Assembly: GCA_022432975.1 (NCBI GenBank)
Contig: CM039505.1
Span: 19,271,716 to 19,335,715 of the forward strand
Length of the DNA stretch: 64,000 nt
From: Begonia masoniana
Taxonomy: Eukaryota > Streptophyta > Magnoliopsida > Cucurbitales > Begoniaceae
Direction of reading: 5' to 3'
Shown: positions 1 through 10,960 of the stretch, piece by piece
Layout of the letters: every line of letters starts with the position of its first letter
Position numbering within the stretch: position 1 is the first letter of the stretch
The notes under the pieces: generated by a model
What the model was told of the DNA's origin: nothing
What the model saw: the letters and a program-made list of their open reading frames with translations, nothing else
The model's database searches: none
Program-made: the position numbers and the translations under genes

Positions 1-1676
1 TTTTGGTTTGATCATACATTATATTGATTTAAAATAAGATTTGTGTAAACGTATTATTTCTTTTACTATAATTGAATCTACTCATACATGTAATGTTAGT
101 GGACTCGGAACTTAATAGTTGAAACTAAAATATATTGTTTTGATTTTAGATGATGCCTCTAATAATAATGTTGTCAAAAGATATTTGAGTCGTTATATTC
201 TATCGTCATTAGGATTATATTTTCGTATTCGTTGCTATGCACATTTTTTTTTTTTTAATTTAATTGTATAAGATGGTTAAAATATTTTAGTACATTCAAT
301 TTCAAAAGTTAGGAATATATTTTATAATATTAATTCGTCTAAAGTAGACACAAATTATCTAGGAAGGGACCATCTTCTGGAGCTGCAAACAGCCCTGGGA
401 CAGGAACTACGATTGGCTCCTCACCAAACTCTCAACCATCATCAACTCATACCCCTGGTGATGGACTTGCTACAGCTACTAACATTCAGAACGTAACTGG
501 AATTCCAAAGAGTTTAACGATCTATGGTACGGAGGGAGCTGGTGGTCTTGTATCATCCACAAATTCTGCAAATTTCTTCATTTTGAGGGATGGGGATCAA
601 CTCTTCCATTTCATACAATGTCTTGATATCAATCCGTTCCATAGATATAAACTGAGCAAGTTTCCAGTATTTATCATTCTTAAATATAGAATACTGAATA
701 ATATAATTTTGATGGTATAGTAAGTATAGAATACTGTATTTTTGGTCTCTTAGATCGGACATATTGTATTTTGTTGTTTCCTGTCAAAATACTGATGCAA
801 TAGAATCGTCGGAAAGGGGGGTTATATGGGGGTTGTTTGGTAAAGTTTACAAGAAGATTGTTAGTAGTGGAGAATTGCCTGACATACCGTTAGGTGACTA
901 GGAGAGAGAGAGAGTGATGAGTCTGTTACGAGAGCATAAAAGAGAGGGAGGAGAAGAGATGGGTGTGTATTGAATATTACTCTGATTGTTTATGAAAGAT
1001 ATCCGAGTCTGTGGTATTTCCAGATTTGTGGGTTGTGTGTGTTGTGTGCCGTTATTGTGTTCTTATTGCAGGGAGTTTTCCAGATAAGAAGAAGGTCTCT
1101 GTAGAAGGAAACTAACCTGCATCAAATACACTATAATGTTGCATCTTTAATTGCAGGATGACATGGATCATTTTGGAGATATTGGGTGTTTGGAGGACAA
1201 TGTCGAATCATTTCTATCCTCTGATGATCATGATGGAAGGGATTTGTTTGGCCCACTAAAACGGAATCCTTCGGAACATGCAGCTAAAAATTCAAAGGGT
1301 AACATATGGTAAACAAAAGTTATACGCCACATAAATTAAAGCACCGACTTAGATTTATTCACGTTTCAGGCTTTTCCTTCGATGAAGTTGTTTCCATACG
1401 TAAAAGCAATAGCAAAGTCGTTTGCTGTCATTTCTCTTCAGACGGGAAGTTAGTGGCCAGTGCTGGACATGATAAAAAGGTGTAGTGGAAAACACTCCTA
1501 ATATTAGTACTACTTATTTGTAGTAAGGTTTGATGTTGTATTCATCAAATAGAAATATATGGGTTGGTCTTTATGATATCTTCCAATCAAGATATTTGCA
1601 ATTCTCAAGTATTATTTCTCAGATAGAAATTATGGGTTATTTGTAATTCTTTAAATTCACATCATTAGGTTGTTCT

Positions 1677-1892
1677 CATTGAGATTTCAGCGGTGAGGAT
1701 CCTGTAGATCGCCGGAGATGAAGAATTGAGAGAAACAAGAGAATGGCGGCAACAACACAATGATTTCACTACAACAGGTATTACAAATATACAGCTAGCA
1801 ATTAATGAATGAAAAGACATAAGCTACAGTTGTAACTAAATAGAGCTAACTAGAATAACAAAACTAACTAGAATTGAATAGTTATGCTAATA
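1677..1892 (-). repeat. 3' LTR of the copia element in LUH
   Basis: Second copy of the 216-bp repeat, ending CTCAATG on the minus strand. It differs from the other LTR at scattered positions, for example CAT versus CGT at the outer edge and taaatagag versus taaactgag inside. Confidence 0.88.
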
Positions 1893-1904
1893 GCCCCCCT
1901 CAAG
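1893..1904 (-). other. Polypurine tract, copia element
   Basis: Minus strand reads CTTGAGGGGGGC immediately before the 3' LTR start TATTAG, the expected position for plus-strand priming. It fixes the LTR boundary. Confidence 0.7.
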
Positions 1905-2454
1905 ATCAAGGTCGTAGGCCGAATATCTTGGAAAGGAACAGTGAGAATGTTGCCGGAGGTAGAGGTTTGGTGAGAGCATCAGTGAGTTGGTTAGCCGATG
2001 GAGTAAATGTGACCACTAATGTCTTCTATAACACATTTTCCTGTACAAAATGGAAATCGATCTCTACATGTTTGAACTTTGAGTGCAAAACTGGATTAGA
2101 GGCAAGGTATGTTGCACGCAAGTTATCGCAAAGGATTAGAGGAATTGTGAGAGAGAAGACGCTTATTTCTTTCTGTAGGGACTGTAACCATAAGACTTCA
2201 GCAGCACCATTCGCAATACTGCAATACTCAGATTCCGTGCTGGAGGGGGATACCACTTTTTGTTTGGTGGAGGACCAAGAGATAAGATTTGCAACGAGAA
2301 AAATACAGAAACCACTTGTGCTCTTGCAGTCATTGGGGCAGGAGGCCCAGTCCGCATCGGTGTAGCAAGTTAAGGCTAAAGAAGCTGATGGTGTAAAGGA
2401 AATACCGAGAGTTAAGGTACCTTGAAGGTATCGCAGAATTCGTTTGACTGCTTG
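1905..2454 (-). pseudogene. Copia RNase H remnant
   Basis: The RNase H C-terminal half is visible at 2256-2026: STESEYCSIANGAAEVLWL, then ILCDNLRATYLASNPVLHS and FKHVEIDFHFVQENV. These are the STAEAEY, CDN and KHIEID.HFVRE landmarks of copia RNase H. The link to the RT piece and the 3' terminus are out of frame. Confidence 0.78.
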
Positions 2455-3493
2455 CTAGTGAGTCTCAGATGGAGCATGCATGAACTGGGGGACTTTGTTG
2501 ACGGCAAAAGCAATATCAGGACGCGTAAGACAGTAATATTGAATACCACCAACTATGTTGCGATATAGAAAACCATCAGGTAGAGGGGTACCTGAGTGTA
2601 GGGATAGGACAGGTCCAACCACCATGGGGGTCGGAACCGGTTTGCAAGACCCCATATTGGCTTTGTGTAGTAACTCAGATATGTATTGCGATTGGGAGAG
2701 AGTCATACCAGTTAGTGTTTGAGTGACTGAGATGCCGAGAAAGTATGATAGTGGGCCAAGATCTCGGACTTTAAACTGTGAATGTAGATATGCTAATAGC
2801 TGGTCGATGAGAGTAGCAGAATCGCCGGTCAAAATAATGTCATCCACGTACACAAGCATAATAATAATGGATGAGGATGTACGGCGGACAGAGAGATGAG
2901 TCAGACTTAGAGGCTGAGAACCCCCAATTAATTAATGCAGTGTATAATTTGGTGTACCAAGCTCTTGGAGATTGCATGAGTCCATAGATAGCTTTATTGA
3001 AGGAACATACAGCCGACAGAGACGTCGAGTCGATGAAACCGGGAGGTTGCTGCATGTAAACCTGCTCGGTCAAATCTCTGTGTATGAAGGCATTATTGAT
3101 ATCGAGCTGTCTGATAATCCAACGAAAAGAAACAGCTAGGGAGAGCACTGTCCGAACGAAAGTCGGTTTGACTACCGGACTGAAGGTTTCATCGTAATCC
3201 ACACCTTCTGTCTGATCATAACTTTTGGCTATAAGTTGAGCCTTATACCGAGACACTGTCCCATCAGGGTTTAATTTAGTCTTGAAGACCCATTTGCAGC
3301 CAATGAGTTTAGCACCTATTGGAAGAGGAACTAATGACCAAGTGTTGGTTTCCCAGAGAGCAGATATTTCTTCTTGCATGGCATGAAGCCAGTGAAGGTG
3401 TTTGGCAGCTTGGTTAAAAGTTTTGGGTTCAAGTGCAGGCCCAAGTAGGAAAGCTTTTGGCTTAAAAACACCAAATTTAGCACGGGTTGTCAT
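2455..3493 (-). pseudogene. Copia reverse transcriptase remnant
   Basis: RT domain in two frames. The first piece (3493-2840) has TRAKFGVFKPKAF, the WLHAMQEEISAL start, GCKWVFKTKLNPDGTVSRYK, VDYDETFSPVVKPTFVR and LDINNAFIHRDL. The second piece (2859-2455) has LVYVDDIILTG, the catalytic YVDD box, then LGPLSYFLGISVT and SQSQYISELLHKANM. A frameshift lies just before YVDD, where SDSSL would normally run into the strand leading to YVDD. Confidence 0.85.
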
Positions 3494-3566
3494 TAGGTGA
3501 GTGTTGGAAGCAATCAGGTTGGGTATTGGAGAAGGTGGGGATTAATGTGGGGAAGAGGGGAGCAGG

Positions 3567-4826
3567 TTAGTGTTTGAGGGAGGAGAGGAAGATGAGGCGG
3601 GAAAAGGAGGATCTAAAGGAGATGGTGAAGGTAGTGGTATTATGGGAAGTGATGAAGGTGGGGCGTGTGGGAGGAGATGGATGATAAGGTATGGAGGGGA
3701 TTTGTAAAGTGAAAGGGTGGGGTCCAGAGACGGGTTTGGTGTGTGCAGAGTACGGAAATTGGGACTCCACGAATGTGACACGACGAGAGATATAGAGTTT
3801 GTGAGATTTTGGGTCGAGACAGAAGTAGCCTTTGTGGTGGGGACTGGGACCTAGGAAGACGCAAGGTAGAGATCGAGGTTGGAGTTTATGTTGATTGAAA
3901 GGCCGAAGAATAGGAAAACAGAGACAACCAAAAACGCGAAGAGAGACGTAATCTGGAAGTTTGTTGAACAAGCATTGAAAAGGCGACTTGTGACGGAGGA
4001 CGGGGGTAGAGAGTAAATTTATGTAGCGTCCCCTTTGTTTCTTCGCTTCGAACACTCTTGCCCTCGGATTGTTTGTTCTGTGATTTTCCTGAGTGTTATA
4101 TGTTTCTTTAAATGGATTTTCAAATGATTTTCAACGATTTAGACTTTAGTTTTAAAGCATAAAAAAAATAAAATTTAATCATGGTTAGTAAAATGAAAAT
4201 TTTTTATGGTAATTTCAAGGAATAGGACTAGAGGACGCTACAATTTATCAGAGTAGTAGCAGTGGTAAAGGCGTAAGTTCAGAAGTAATGAGGAACCGAG
4301 GAATGAAAAAGCAGAGCAAGACCAGTTTGAACAACATGATGATTTTTTCGTTCGACTCTACCATTTTGATTTGAAGTATAAGGACAAGAAATTCGATGGA
4401 TTCGCCAAGAGATCTAAACAGAGGAGTGAGAGACTGAAATTCGCCACCCCAGTCGGATTAGATAACTTTGATTTTAGCATTAAATTGAGTATTAACAAAT
4501 TGGTAGAAATGCTCAAAAGTGTGGTAGCCATCGCTTTTTAATTTTAGAGAAAAAATCCAAGTGAAAAGTGTACAATCGTCCGCAAAGAGAAGGAAATATC
4601 TTGCACCAGTAATGAATTTTATAGGAGACGGACCCCAAACATCAATATAGACAATATCGAAAGCAAATTGAGCATGAGATTGAGAATTTTGATACAGTAA
4701 TTGATGACTTTTGCTCATTTGGTAGGGGGTACAAAATTGATGCACAACATTTGGTAAATTTAAATTACATGATTTGAGAGCTTGACGCATTACAGAAACA
4801 GAAGGGTGACCCAAAGGTAAATGCAA
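3567..4826 (-). pseudogene. Copia integrase remnant, interrupted
   Basis: The segment begins with the pre-integrase pattern LGHPSVSVMRQALKSC and YQMSKSHQL (HHCC zinc finger). It continues with DIVYIDVWGPSPI and the catalytic-core stretch RYFLLFADDCTLFTWIF, where the first catalytic Asp lies in IDVWGP. After a 221-bp inserted repeat at 4022-4242 it resumes at LPDYVSLRVFGCLCFPILRP, which is the usual copia integrase C-terminal half. Stops and shifts lie between the pieces. Confidence 0.78.
4022..4242. mobile_element. 221-bp solo-LTR-like insertion in the copia integrase
   Basis: Begins TGTAGCGTCC and ends GGACGCTACA. It is flanked by ATTTA at 4017-4021 and 4243-4247, and the integrase frame resumes on both sides. 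TG...CA ends plus a 5-bp duplication fit a solo LTR of a short gypsy-like or TRIM element; a small inverted-repeat MITE is the alternative. No coding sequence inside. Confidence 0.62.
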
Positions 4827-4987
4827 AAATCATCCAAAACAAAGGATGAAGCAGCACTGTGATGAGCAGCCAAAGACAGAGCAGGAGCTGCCGACGGCAT
4901 GTGAGGAGGCCGAGTAGCAGCGGACAAAAGCGGACCAGAGGATGGTGTGTGGTAGAGCCCGTCATGAATAGAACCACGAAGCAGGAT

Positions 4988-5347
4988 TCAGTGAGAAAGC
5001 CGATCCTTGACAAAAAAACACATCGGGTGAAATTCAACGAAGACTGAATTTTGTTGACATAGTTTTGATGCACTTAACAGATTATGCACAAGATGTGGAG
5101 TGTGATAGATTTTGTGTAACTTAAGGGACTGGCATATGGTCGGAAGAGAAGCAGAACTAGAAAGACAGAGAGGAATGGGTTTACCTTCAGCTGTGGCGAC
5201 GTGAGAAGGATCGGGGAGAGGTTGAAGTTGGCTGAGAAGCTCGGGCTGTGGCGAGAAGTGATCGGTAGCTCCGGAATCCATGACCCACGGAGTGGTCGAC
5301 GACAGAGAAGACGGAGTGGGGAGAAGGCCGGTGGAAGTTGGCATCAC
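4988..5347 (-). pseudogene. Copia aspartic protease and pre-integrase fragment
   Basis: Reads WVMDSGATDHFS, the copia protease active-site motif (D-S-G-A) with the usual following DH, then HNLLSASKLCQQN, typical of the protease to GAG-pre-integrase join. The fragment lacks the zinc-knuckle segment upstream in the same frame and ends at a stop. Part of a broken gag-pol. Confidence 0.8.
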
Positions 5348-5485
5348 GGAGGGGCGGGTCTGGGAACTCGAAAATGGGTGAGGGGTTAAGGGGTTGGTCA
5401 GGTCGGGTTTAGTAAAGTCGGGCCGGGTGTGGGCTGAGGGAGAAAAGAGGTTGGTTGAAATGGATCAGAAGAGAGGCCTGTGAGG

Positions 5486-6426
5486 TTAGCTTGGGCTTTG
5501 GTGGGGTACTGGGCTTGTTGGGTTATTGCGGGAAGCTGGTAACATTTGAGGGCTGAGTGGCCCAGTCTGGCACATATTTGAGAACGGGGCCTGGAGTGGT
5601 GAGTGGGCTGGGGACGCCATGGGCCTGCCTGATGAGTATTGGAACCGGGTCGGCTGGGAGAGAAACTGGGGGCCAGGTTGGGTCGAAATGCTTGGTCCGG
5701 CCGAGGGCTCCAAGAGGGGAGAAAAGATCGCTGAAAAGCAATGTTCGCCTATAACTGTGCCTGGCGTCGAGAGGGAAACGCTGTGGTTTTGCTTCTCCAG
5801 GTGAAAATCATAACTTTGGAGCATGCTTTGTACGTCTTCCAGAGAGAGTTGTTCGGAGCGAGTAGTGATGGCAGTGACGAAGGGGTTATACTCCGAGCCG
5901 AGGCCTCCGAGGAAATACAACATTTTATCTTTGGGAGAAACAGATTCGCTGATGGCCGCGAGCGTGTTGCAAATGTCGGTGAGTTTTTGGATGTACGCAG
6001 CGGCCGAGAGGCCATCTTTGGTGAGAGATTGGAGCTGAGTGTGAAGCTCGCTGATGCGCGCCAGAGAAGACGACGCGAAGATTTTTGCGAGTGCCATCCA
6101 GATTTCACTCGCAGAGGTAAGAGCAACAATTTGAGGAATAAATTCTTCGGAGAGGGAGGAGAATAGCCAGTTGATGATGAAGCTATTGTATCTGTTCCAG
6201 AGAGTGAATTTGGGATTTATTTGGCTCGAGGTGGAGTCCAGAAACTTGGGAGGTTGAGGAGAGGAACCGTCCAAGATATGACGAATTCCGTTAGCAGTAA
6301 CAACATGGAGGAGTTGAGCTTTCCACACCAAATAGTTCCGGGTATCTAGCTTGACAGTGAGCGTTTAGTTCATGGACGGAAACAGAGGGAGGGGGAAGAG
6401 GGAACTGTTGAGCTCGACGATGCCAT
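5486..6426 (-). pseudogene. Copia gag remnant
   Basis: An ATG at 6424-6426 (minus) opens MASSSSTVPSSPS, but the frame is lost before LTVKLDTRNYLVWKAQLL. From 6331 a long open stretch of about 281 codons carries the gag/UBN2-type fold of plant copia elements: NYLVWKAQLL, W-rich WLFSSLSEEF, ARISELHTQLQSLTKDGLS, YIQKLTDICNTLAAI and LGGLGSEYNPFVTAI. Gag packages the element RNA into cytoplasmic particles. The product could not be made intact because of the early frameshift and stop. The 3' end merges into a Pro/Ser-rich tail. Confidence 0.8.
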
Positions 6427-6436
6427 CCAAATACTA

Positions 6437-6448
6437 GCTCTGATACCA
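6437..6448 (-). other. Primer binding site (initiator Met tRNA type), copia element
   Basis: Minus strand reads TGGTATCAGAGC, the standard plant retroelement primer site complementary to the 3' end of initiator tRNA-Met. It directly follows the 5' LTR. Confidence 0.85.
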
Positions 6449-6664
6449 CGTTGAGATTTCAGTGGTGAGGATCTTGTAGATCGCCAGAGATGACGAATAG
6501 GGAGAAACAAGAGAATGGTGGCAACAACACAATGATTTCACTATAACAGGTATTACAAATATACAGCTAACAATTAATGAATGAAAAGACATAAGCTACA
6601 GTTGTAACTAAACTGAGCTAACTAGAATAACAAAACTATCTAGAATTGAATAGTTATGCTAATA
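6449..6664 (-). repeat. 5' LTR of the copia element in LUH
   Basis: Direct repeat of 1677-1892 and the upstream LTR in element orientation, next to the primer site. On the minus strand it begins TATTAGCATAAC and ends CTCAACG, so the ends are not the usual TG...CA. The exact 5-bp duplication GTTCT outside both LTRs supports these ends. Confidence 0.88.
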
Positions 6665-7404
6665 GTTCTTTGGAATATGGAGACAATGCAATCTGAAATC
6701 ACGTCAGAAGACCACAATCTTATAATTACTCATGTTTGATTCAGACCAAATTCAACCCATCTAGCTACGTCTTCGTATGACACAACTGTTCACCTTGTTG
6801 GAAAACAATCTTAGTTCTGGTTAAGCTAATCCTGTTACTTGAAGTAAATGTACTGTCTATTTCTCAACTAAAGAAATAAAAACAAAGAAATATTTTAAGA
6901 AGCTTAACTTAGATGCTAGTTTAAATTGTTCTTGCAGCCAAACTATTGTTTACAGGCTTATGCTGGGCATACTTCCCATGTTTTATCTCTTGATTTCCAT
7001 CCCAAAAAGAATGATCTTTTCTGTTCTTGCGGCGCGAATAATGAAATTAGCGATTGGAACATCAATCAGTTCTCTCCAACTCGTGTTTCAAGGCTAGTTA
7101 TCTCACTCTGTCTTCTATTTCCCCTCTCTACTGGGCAGAGGGGTGCGTTGAAGATGTTTAGTTTGTGCTCTAAATCTTAATCTGAATATTGATTTATGTT
7201 TACAGGTTCTCTCGACAGAGGTGAATTGTCTTTGTTGGAATGCAAATGGAGATTGTTTGGCATCTGTCAGTCAAGATTCTGTAAGAGTCTGGTCATTAGC
7301 CTCCGGAGAATGTATTGGTGAGCTAAGTTGGAGTGGAAATATGTTCCATTCTTGCGTTTTTCATCCAACCTATTCAACTCTCCTGGTTATTGGGTGGTTA
7401 CCAG

Positions 7405-8706
7405 GTTCTAATCTACTCTTTCTTTATAAATACAACAAGCTAATTGTTATTGATCATGAATATTCTGTTTATAACATGCTAATGTATGCTTTTACCATAC
7501 GCACGCCGCACGGGCTATATAGCTTTGGTTCTTCATAACCATTTTTTAGATAACGTTTTTATCTCATGCAACCTTACATTTTTTTTTTTAAATACTCGAT
7601 ATAATATTGAGAGTCCTTATTGAGCTTAATCAATTCAACATAATTGACTTTCTCTTTCGGGTTATATATAGCCGGGGAGACTTGAATTAGCCAATGCAAG
7701 GTTGAGCTTGACATTATTTTAGACTTTATTTTATTTCGTTGAGAGTTCTCCGTTGGTGTAACATTTTTTTTATTTGACACAATTTATATTTGAACTATAT
7801 TGTTATACTAACTGTGATCTTATTGTCAAAGTCCAATTGTTTTTTGTTTGACTTTTTATGTTATTTCACTTTCTAAGACTTCTCTTGTAAACGGGTTAAT
7901 TCCTACTTTGGGTTGGACAATATAATCTTTTCTCGGGTAGAACTGTTCACCATAGCTCCCTTTCAAGTCACCACAGAAGAGATTGAAACTCGACTCCATA
8001 TATTATTTTTTTCGATATGTAAACAAAGATTCAATAATTAAACTTAAATGCATTACCTACCAAAGAAGTAAACATGTTAACAGCAGAACCTTCTTCCAAA
8101 ATGATATAATGAACAAGTGGCATGATCAATATATTGATTTTCTTCTCTAGCAAAATGTAGTAGCAGTTTTTTATATTAGGATCAAGACTAGTAAGTCCTA
8201 TTGGTCCACACAATTAACTATGCATTAGTAGAAGATTTAATAGATATTCTAAACTAAGAAAATGGAATGCTTTCAAAATACAAGTATATTTGGCTCGATA
8301 AATCAATGTATAATTTTAAACACCAACCGACTATTGCTTCCATAAATATTTATCCAACTATGAATGAAGATTTGAACAAAAAAACGAAGAGAATCAAATT
8401 CATTATGGGTGTTATGTCAAAACATTTAGTTTGAAGCAAACAAAATTTGGTTATTTGATGCTTTGTGGGTGAAGATATGCAGAGGGCAGAGTGAGGGTGA
8501 GTGATGAAGAGGGAACTGGAAGCCACGAGCTGACCACACACTTGGCGTTGTTTTTATTCAATGAAAAGAGGAAGATCAGAGCAGACTGCAGGAGTTGCAC
8601 GTACTTTAATTTATTGTATTGGGATCTGTGAATTCACTTCTTCTGTAATTGCACGTGCTTCTTCACGTGTCCCTCCCCCACCCTATCTTTCTTTGACTTT
8701 TTGGAT

Positions 8707-8707
<1 letters not shown>
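7405..8707. other. AT-rich intergenic DNA downstream of the LUH pseudogene
   Basis: No open frame of substance, no recognisable exon and no RNA gene. I looked for the missing last WD40 exon of LUH here and did not find it. Confidence 0.6.
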
Positions 8708-8739
<32 letters not shown>

Positions 8740-8749
8740 TTTTTTTTTT
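8708..8749. repeat. Homopolymer C tract followed by T tract
   Basis: About 32 consecutive C then about 10 T. It is either a true homopolymer or a consensus artefact, since length calls in such tracts are unreliable. Confidence 0.9.
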
Positions 8750-8854
8750 AGGGTGATATTCAAGTACTCCTGAGAGTGATTTATCATAAAGTAACATGCA
8801 CGTTAAATCTTAAAATACGAGGTGATTAACAAATTGACGTTTAAAATATATTTG

Positions 8855-8995
8855 TTTGAAATTTTTATCACATATTCATCGTATCATGAAAAGATAATCT
8901 GAAATTTTTTTGATTTTTTTAGACTTTTACAATTTGTTATAATTTTTTACGAAATAATTCATAAAAATTACGTATGTCATTTGAAAATATGAAAT
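8855..8995. repeat. Fragment related to the fold-back element at 9.4-10.1 kb
   Basis: Shares the run TTTGAAATTTTTATCACAT, then CATGAAAAGATAATCTGAAA and TTTTTGATTTTTTTAGA, with the inner arms of the neighbouring fold-back element. Probably a truncated, older copy. Confidence 0.5.
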
Positions 8996-9419
8996 TTTTT
9001 CAATAAACTCTCATTTTTCTCTCACTTAGAGCTGTAAAATGAGTAGAAAAAAAGTTATCATGCATTTATCTTTAAACTTTGGTAAAAGATCTTTTATAGT
9101 TTCTAAAGTTAGAAGGTAAATGTAAGGTTAATTTGGTTGTTGTGAGAGAACTGGAGGAAGTTGTCCAAACCTGAAAAAAAAGGAAGACTATATTTGATGA
9201 GGTCATGAAATTAGTGGGGTTTGTATAAGAGGCTCAGCTGCGACAGATGTAGTTGGGGTTTATGACGATCAACCTTTCATTTTAAACCACTCCAGTCCAA
9301 CTCAGATGTGGGGACCCCCTGAATATGCTCTACTTTTTAAGAACACTCTCCCACTCCTCTCTCATCTTCTGACATTTAAACAGATAATTGTTTTAGTGAT
9401 TTAAATATGATTAAAACTG

Positions 9420-10132
9420 AGATAAAATTCAAAAAATAGACTCACCTATAGTTCAAAAAATAAATTCAAGTTTTTTTTTTCAACTAAAAACCAGCTTAAA
9501 CTATTGAAAACGTCAAAAAATGATTTTCCAGAAAACTGTTTATCCTCCGAAATGTTTCCGCTTTCCATTTTTTGCAGGGTCATAGCGAAAATTAATTTAT
9601 TAAGCTTACTCTTCACTTTAAAAATTAATTTAAAACAAATACTAAATAATATTCAATTTACTTGAAATTTTTACCACGTGTTCAGCACATTATGGAAAGA
9701 TAATCTGAAAATTTTCGTGATTTTAGAATACTTGTACGATATATTATAATTTTAGATATTTATTTTATAAAATAAATTATAATAACTCATATAAGTGTTA
9801 GAAAATTACGAAAATTTTAATATTATCTTTTCATGATGTGGTGAACATGTGATTAAAATTTCAAATAAATTGAATATCGTTTGGTATTTTTTAAAAATAA
9901 TTTATAAAGGTTTCTCTTCGCGTTCAAATTTAGGAAGGAAAATAGTTTGTCGTTCTCAGAACACGGTAAACTGTTCTCCCTTCAAAAATTTGAACGCGGA
10001 GGCATATCGGTTTGTTGGGAGACCATTTTTTGGACGTTTTCGATAGTTTAAGTCGTTTTTCGACAAAAAAAAATTCAATCTATTTTTTGTACTTATCCAA
10101 TAGTTGAGTCTATTTTTTAGATTTTACATTTT
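9420..10132. mobile_element. Fold-back / MITE-like element with long imperfect inverted arms
   Basis: The left arm (about 9420-9700) and right arm (about 9790-10132) are imperfect inverted copies. Outer arms share AAAAAATAGACTCA; the next block shares ACTTAAACTATCGAAAACGTC with few changes; inner blocks share GAAATTTTTACCACGTGTTC and GAAAAGATAATCTGAAAA type sequence. No transposase. Exact ends and target duplication could not be settled because the flanks are AT-rich. Confidence 0.6.
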
Positions 10133-10960
10133 AAACTTTGATATTAATTAAACTCAGTCAGTTGCTAATAAATAATAAAAAATGGGATTAGCTGAGGCGC
10201 GTAGTAGGCACGATTATGGGAAATGAGAGTGAGAATAATTAAATAAAGGAGGACATGCATTACGGAATTGTGCTTTCCACTTTACCCACCGCTAAAAGGG
10301 TATCCAATGACAACTCCATTTCTCTTTCTCTCTCTCTTCTTCCATTACTCTTGTTTTTAGTAAGATTTTATTTAATACGTATTAAAAAATAATTGATATA
10401 ATAACTTATAAATTAATTAAGTTATTATATTAATTATACTATAATTGTATAAATTATTATTTTACGTTATCAAGTATGTTTAGAGATTAAAATGATATAA
10501 ATGTAATATTATTCTTAATTATTTAATTGATATATGGTTTTTTTTAAACATTTTTATTTTTTACTTTTTAATTGAATTAACTCTAAATTTGAATTTTTTT
10601 ATATTTAAATATTATATGATGACTTATAAATAAATAATTAAAAATGTAATTATTTATTTCGAAAGACAACATTTAAGTTTAGTAAAAAAAAACTCTAGAA
10701 AATAATGCAGTTTAGGTTTAGAGATATAAAGAGAAATTGGAAAGGAGACGATAGAAAGAGAAATTGGAAGTACAGTGGGTGAGATTTCAGATTACCCCCA
10801 CCCAAACCCTACCTATTTCCTTCTTCGACCCCGCCACTGCAATCACCACCTCTCTCCTCTTCCAACATCATCCTCTTCCAGTCTTCCTTGAGCCTCTTCA
10901 TATCCATCACCTCCTCCTCTCCCTCTCTCTCTCTCCATGAACTTGCTTTGGTGAGCATTT
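10133..10960 (+). promoter_or_regulatory. Upstream region and CT-rich leader of the KRP gene
   Basis: AT-rich to about 10700, then a leader from about 10795 with repeated CCTCTTCC and a (CT)n run at 10919-10937 just before the start codon. Pyrimidine-rich 5' leaders are common in plant genes. No TATA box could be assigned with confidence. Confidence 0.45.

Larger units (their letters stand above)
1677..6664 (-). mobile_element. Ty1/copia retrotransposon, Ale/Retrofit-like, inserted in the LUH exon
   Basis: Complete but degenerate element read on the minus strand. It has two 216-bp LTRs and a 5-bp target duplication GTTCT (1672-1676 and 6665-6669). The primer site TGGTATCAGAGC (minus, 6437-6448) adjoins the 5' LTR, and a G-rich polypurine tract adjoins the 3' LTR. 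Gag, protease, integrase, RT and RNase H follow in copia order, all with stops or frameshifts. The short LTRs and gag/RT style suggest the Ale/Retrofit lineage (inference). LTR copies differ at a modest number of positions, so the insertion is not very recent. A 221-bp insertion interrupts the integrase. Confidence 0.93.
363..7404 (+). pseudogene. LUH: LEUNIG_HOMOLOG-like WD40 transcriptional co-repressor, broken
   Basis: LUH/LEUNIG proteins are Groucho/Tup1-type nuclear co-repressors with a C-terminal WD40 propeller. Fragments in order: a GPSSGAANSPGTGT linker and STHTPGD (363 to about 560); MDHFGDIGCLEDNVESFL (1157-1298); [18 protein letters not shown] to SAGHDKK (1370-1479); VVLWNMETMQ to LATSSYDTTVHL (1669-1676 joined to 6670-about 6795); YAGHTSHVLSLDFHPKKNDL (6938-about 7090); VNCLCWNANGDCLASVS to FHPTYSTLLVIG (7206-7404). 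Most junctions have AG/GT splice sites in phase. The match to LUH (DNVESFL, AGHDKKV.IWNMETLQ, FRPNSTQLATSSFD) is from knowledge of the family. Damage: a copia element inside the fourth listed exon, TGA at 6737-6739 where Arg is expected, an extra G near 7393 shifting the frame before the exon end, a lost donor after 7090, and no sign of the RFQPR-type exon or the last WD40 exon. The N-terminal LUFS part is not in the window. Not functional; a partial duplicate cannot be excluded. Confidence 0.88.

Noticed and set aside
1874..2365. 163-codon plus-strand frame
   Set aside because: Antisense shadow of the copia LTR and RNase H region.
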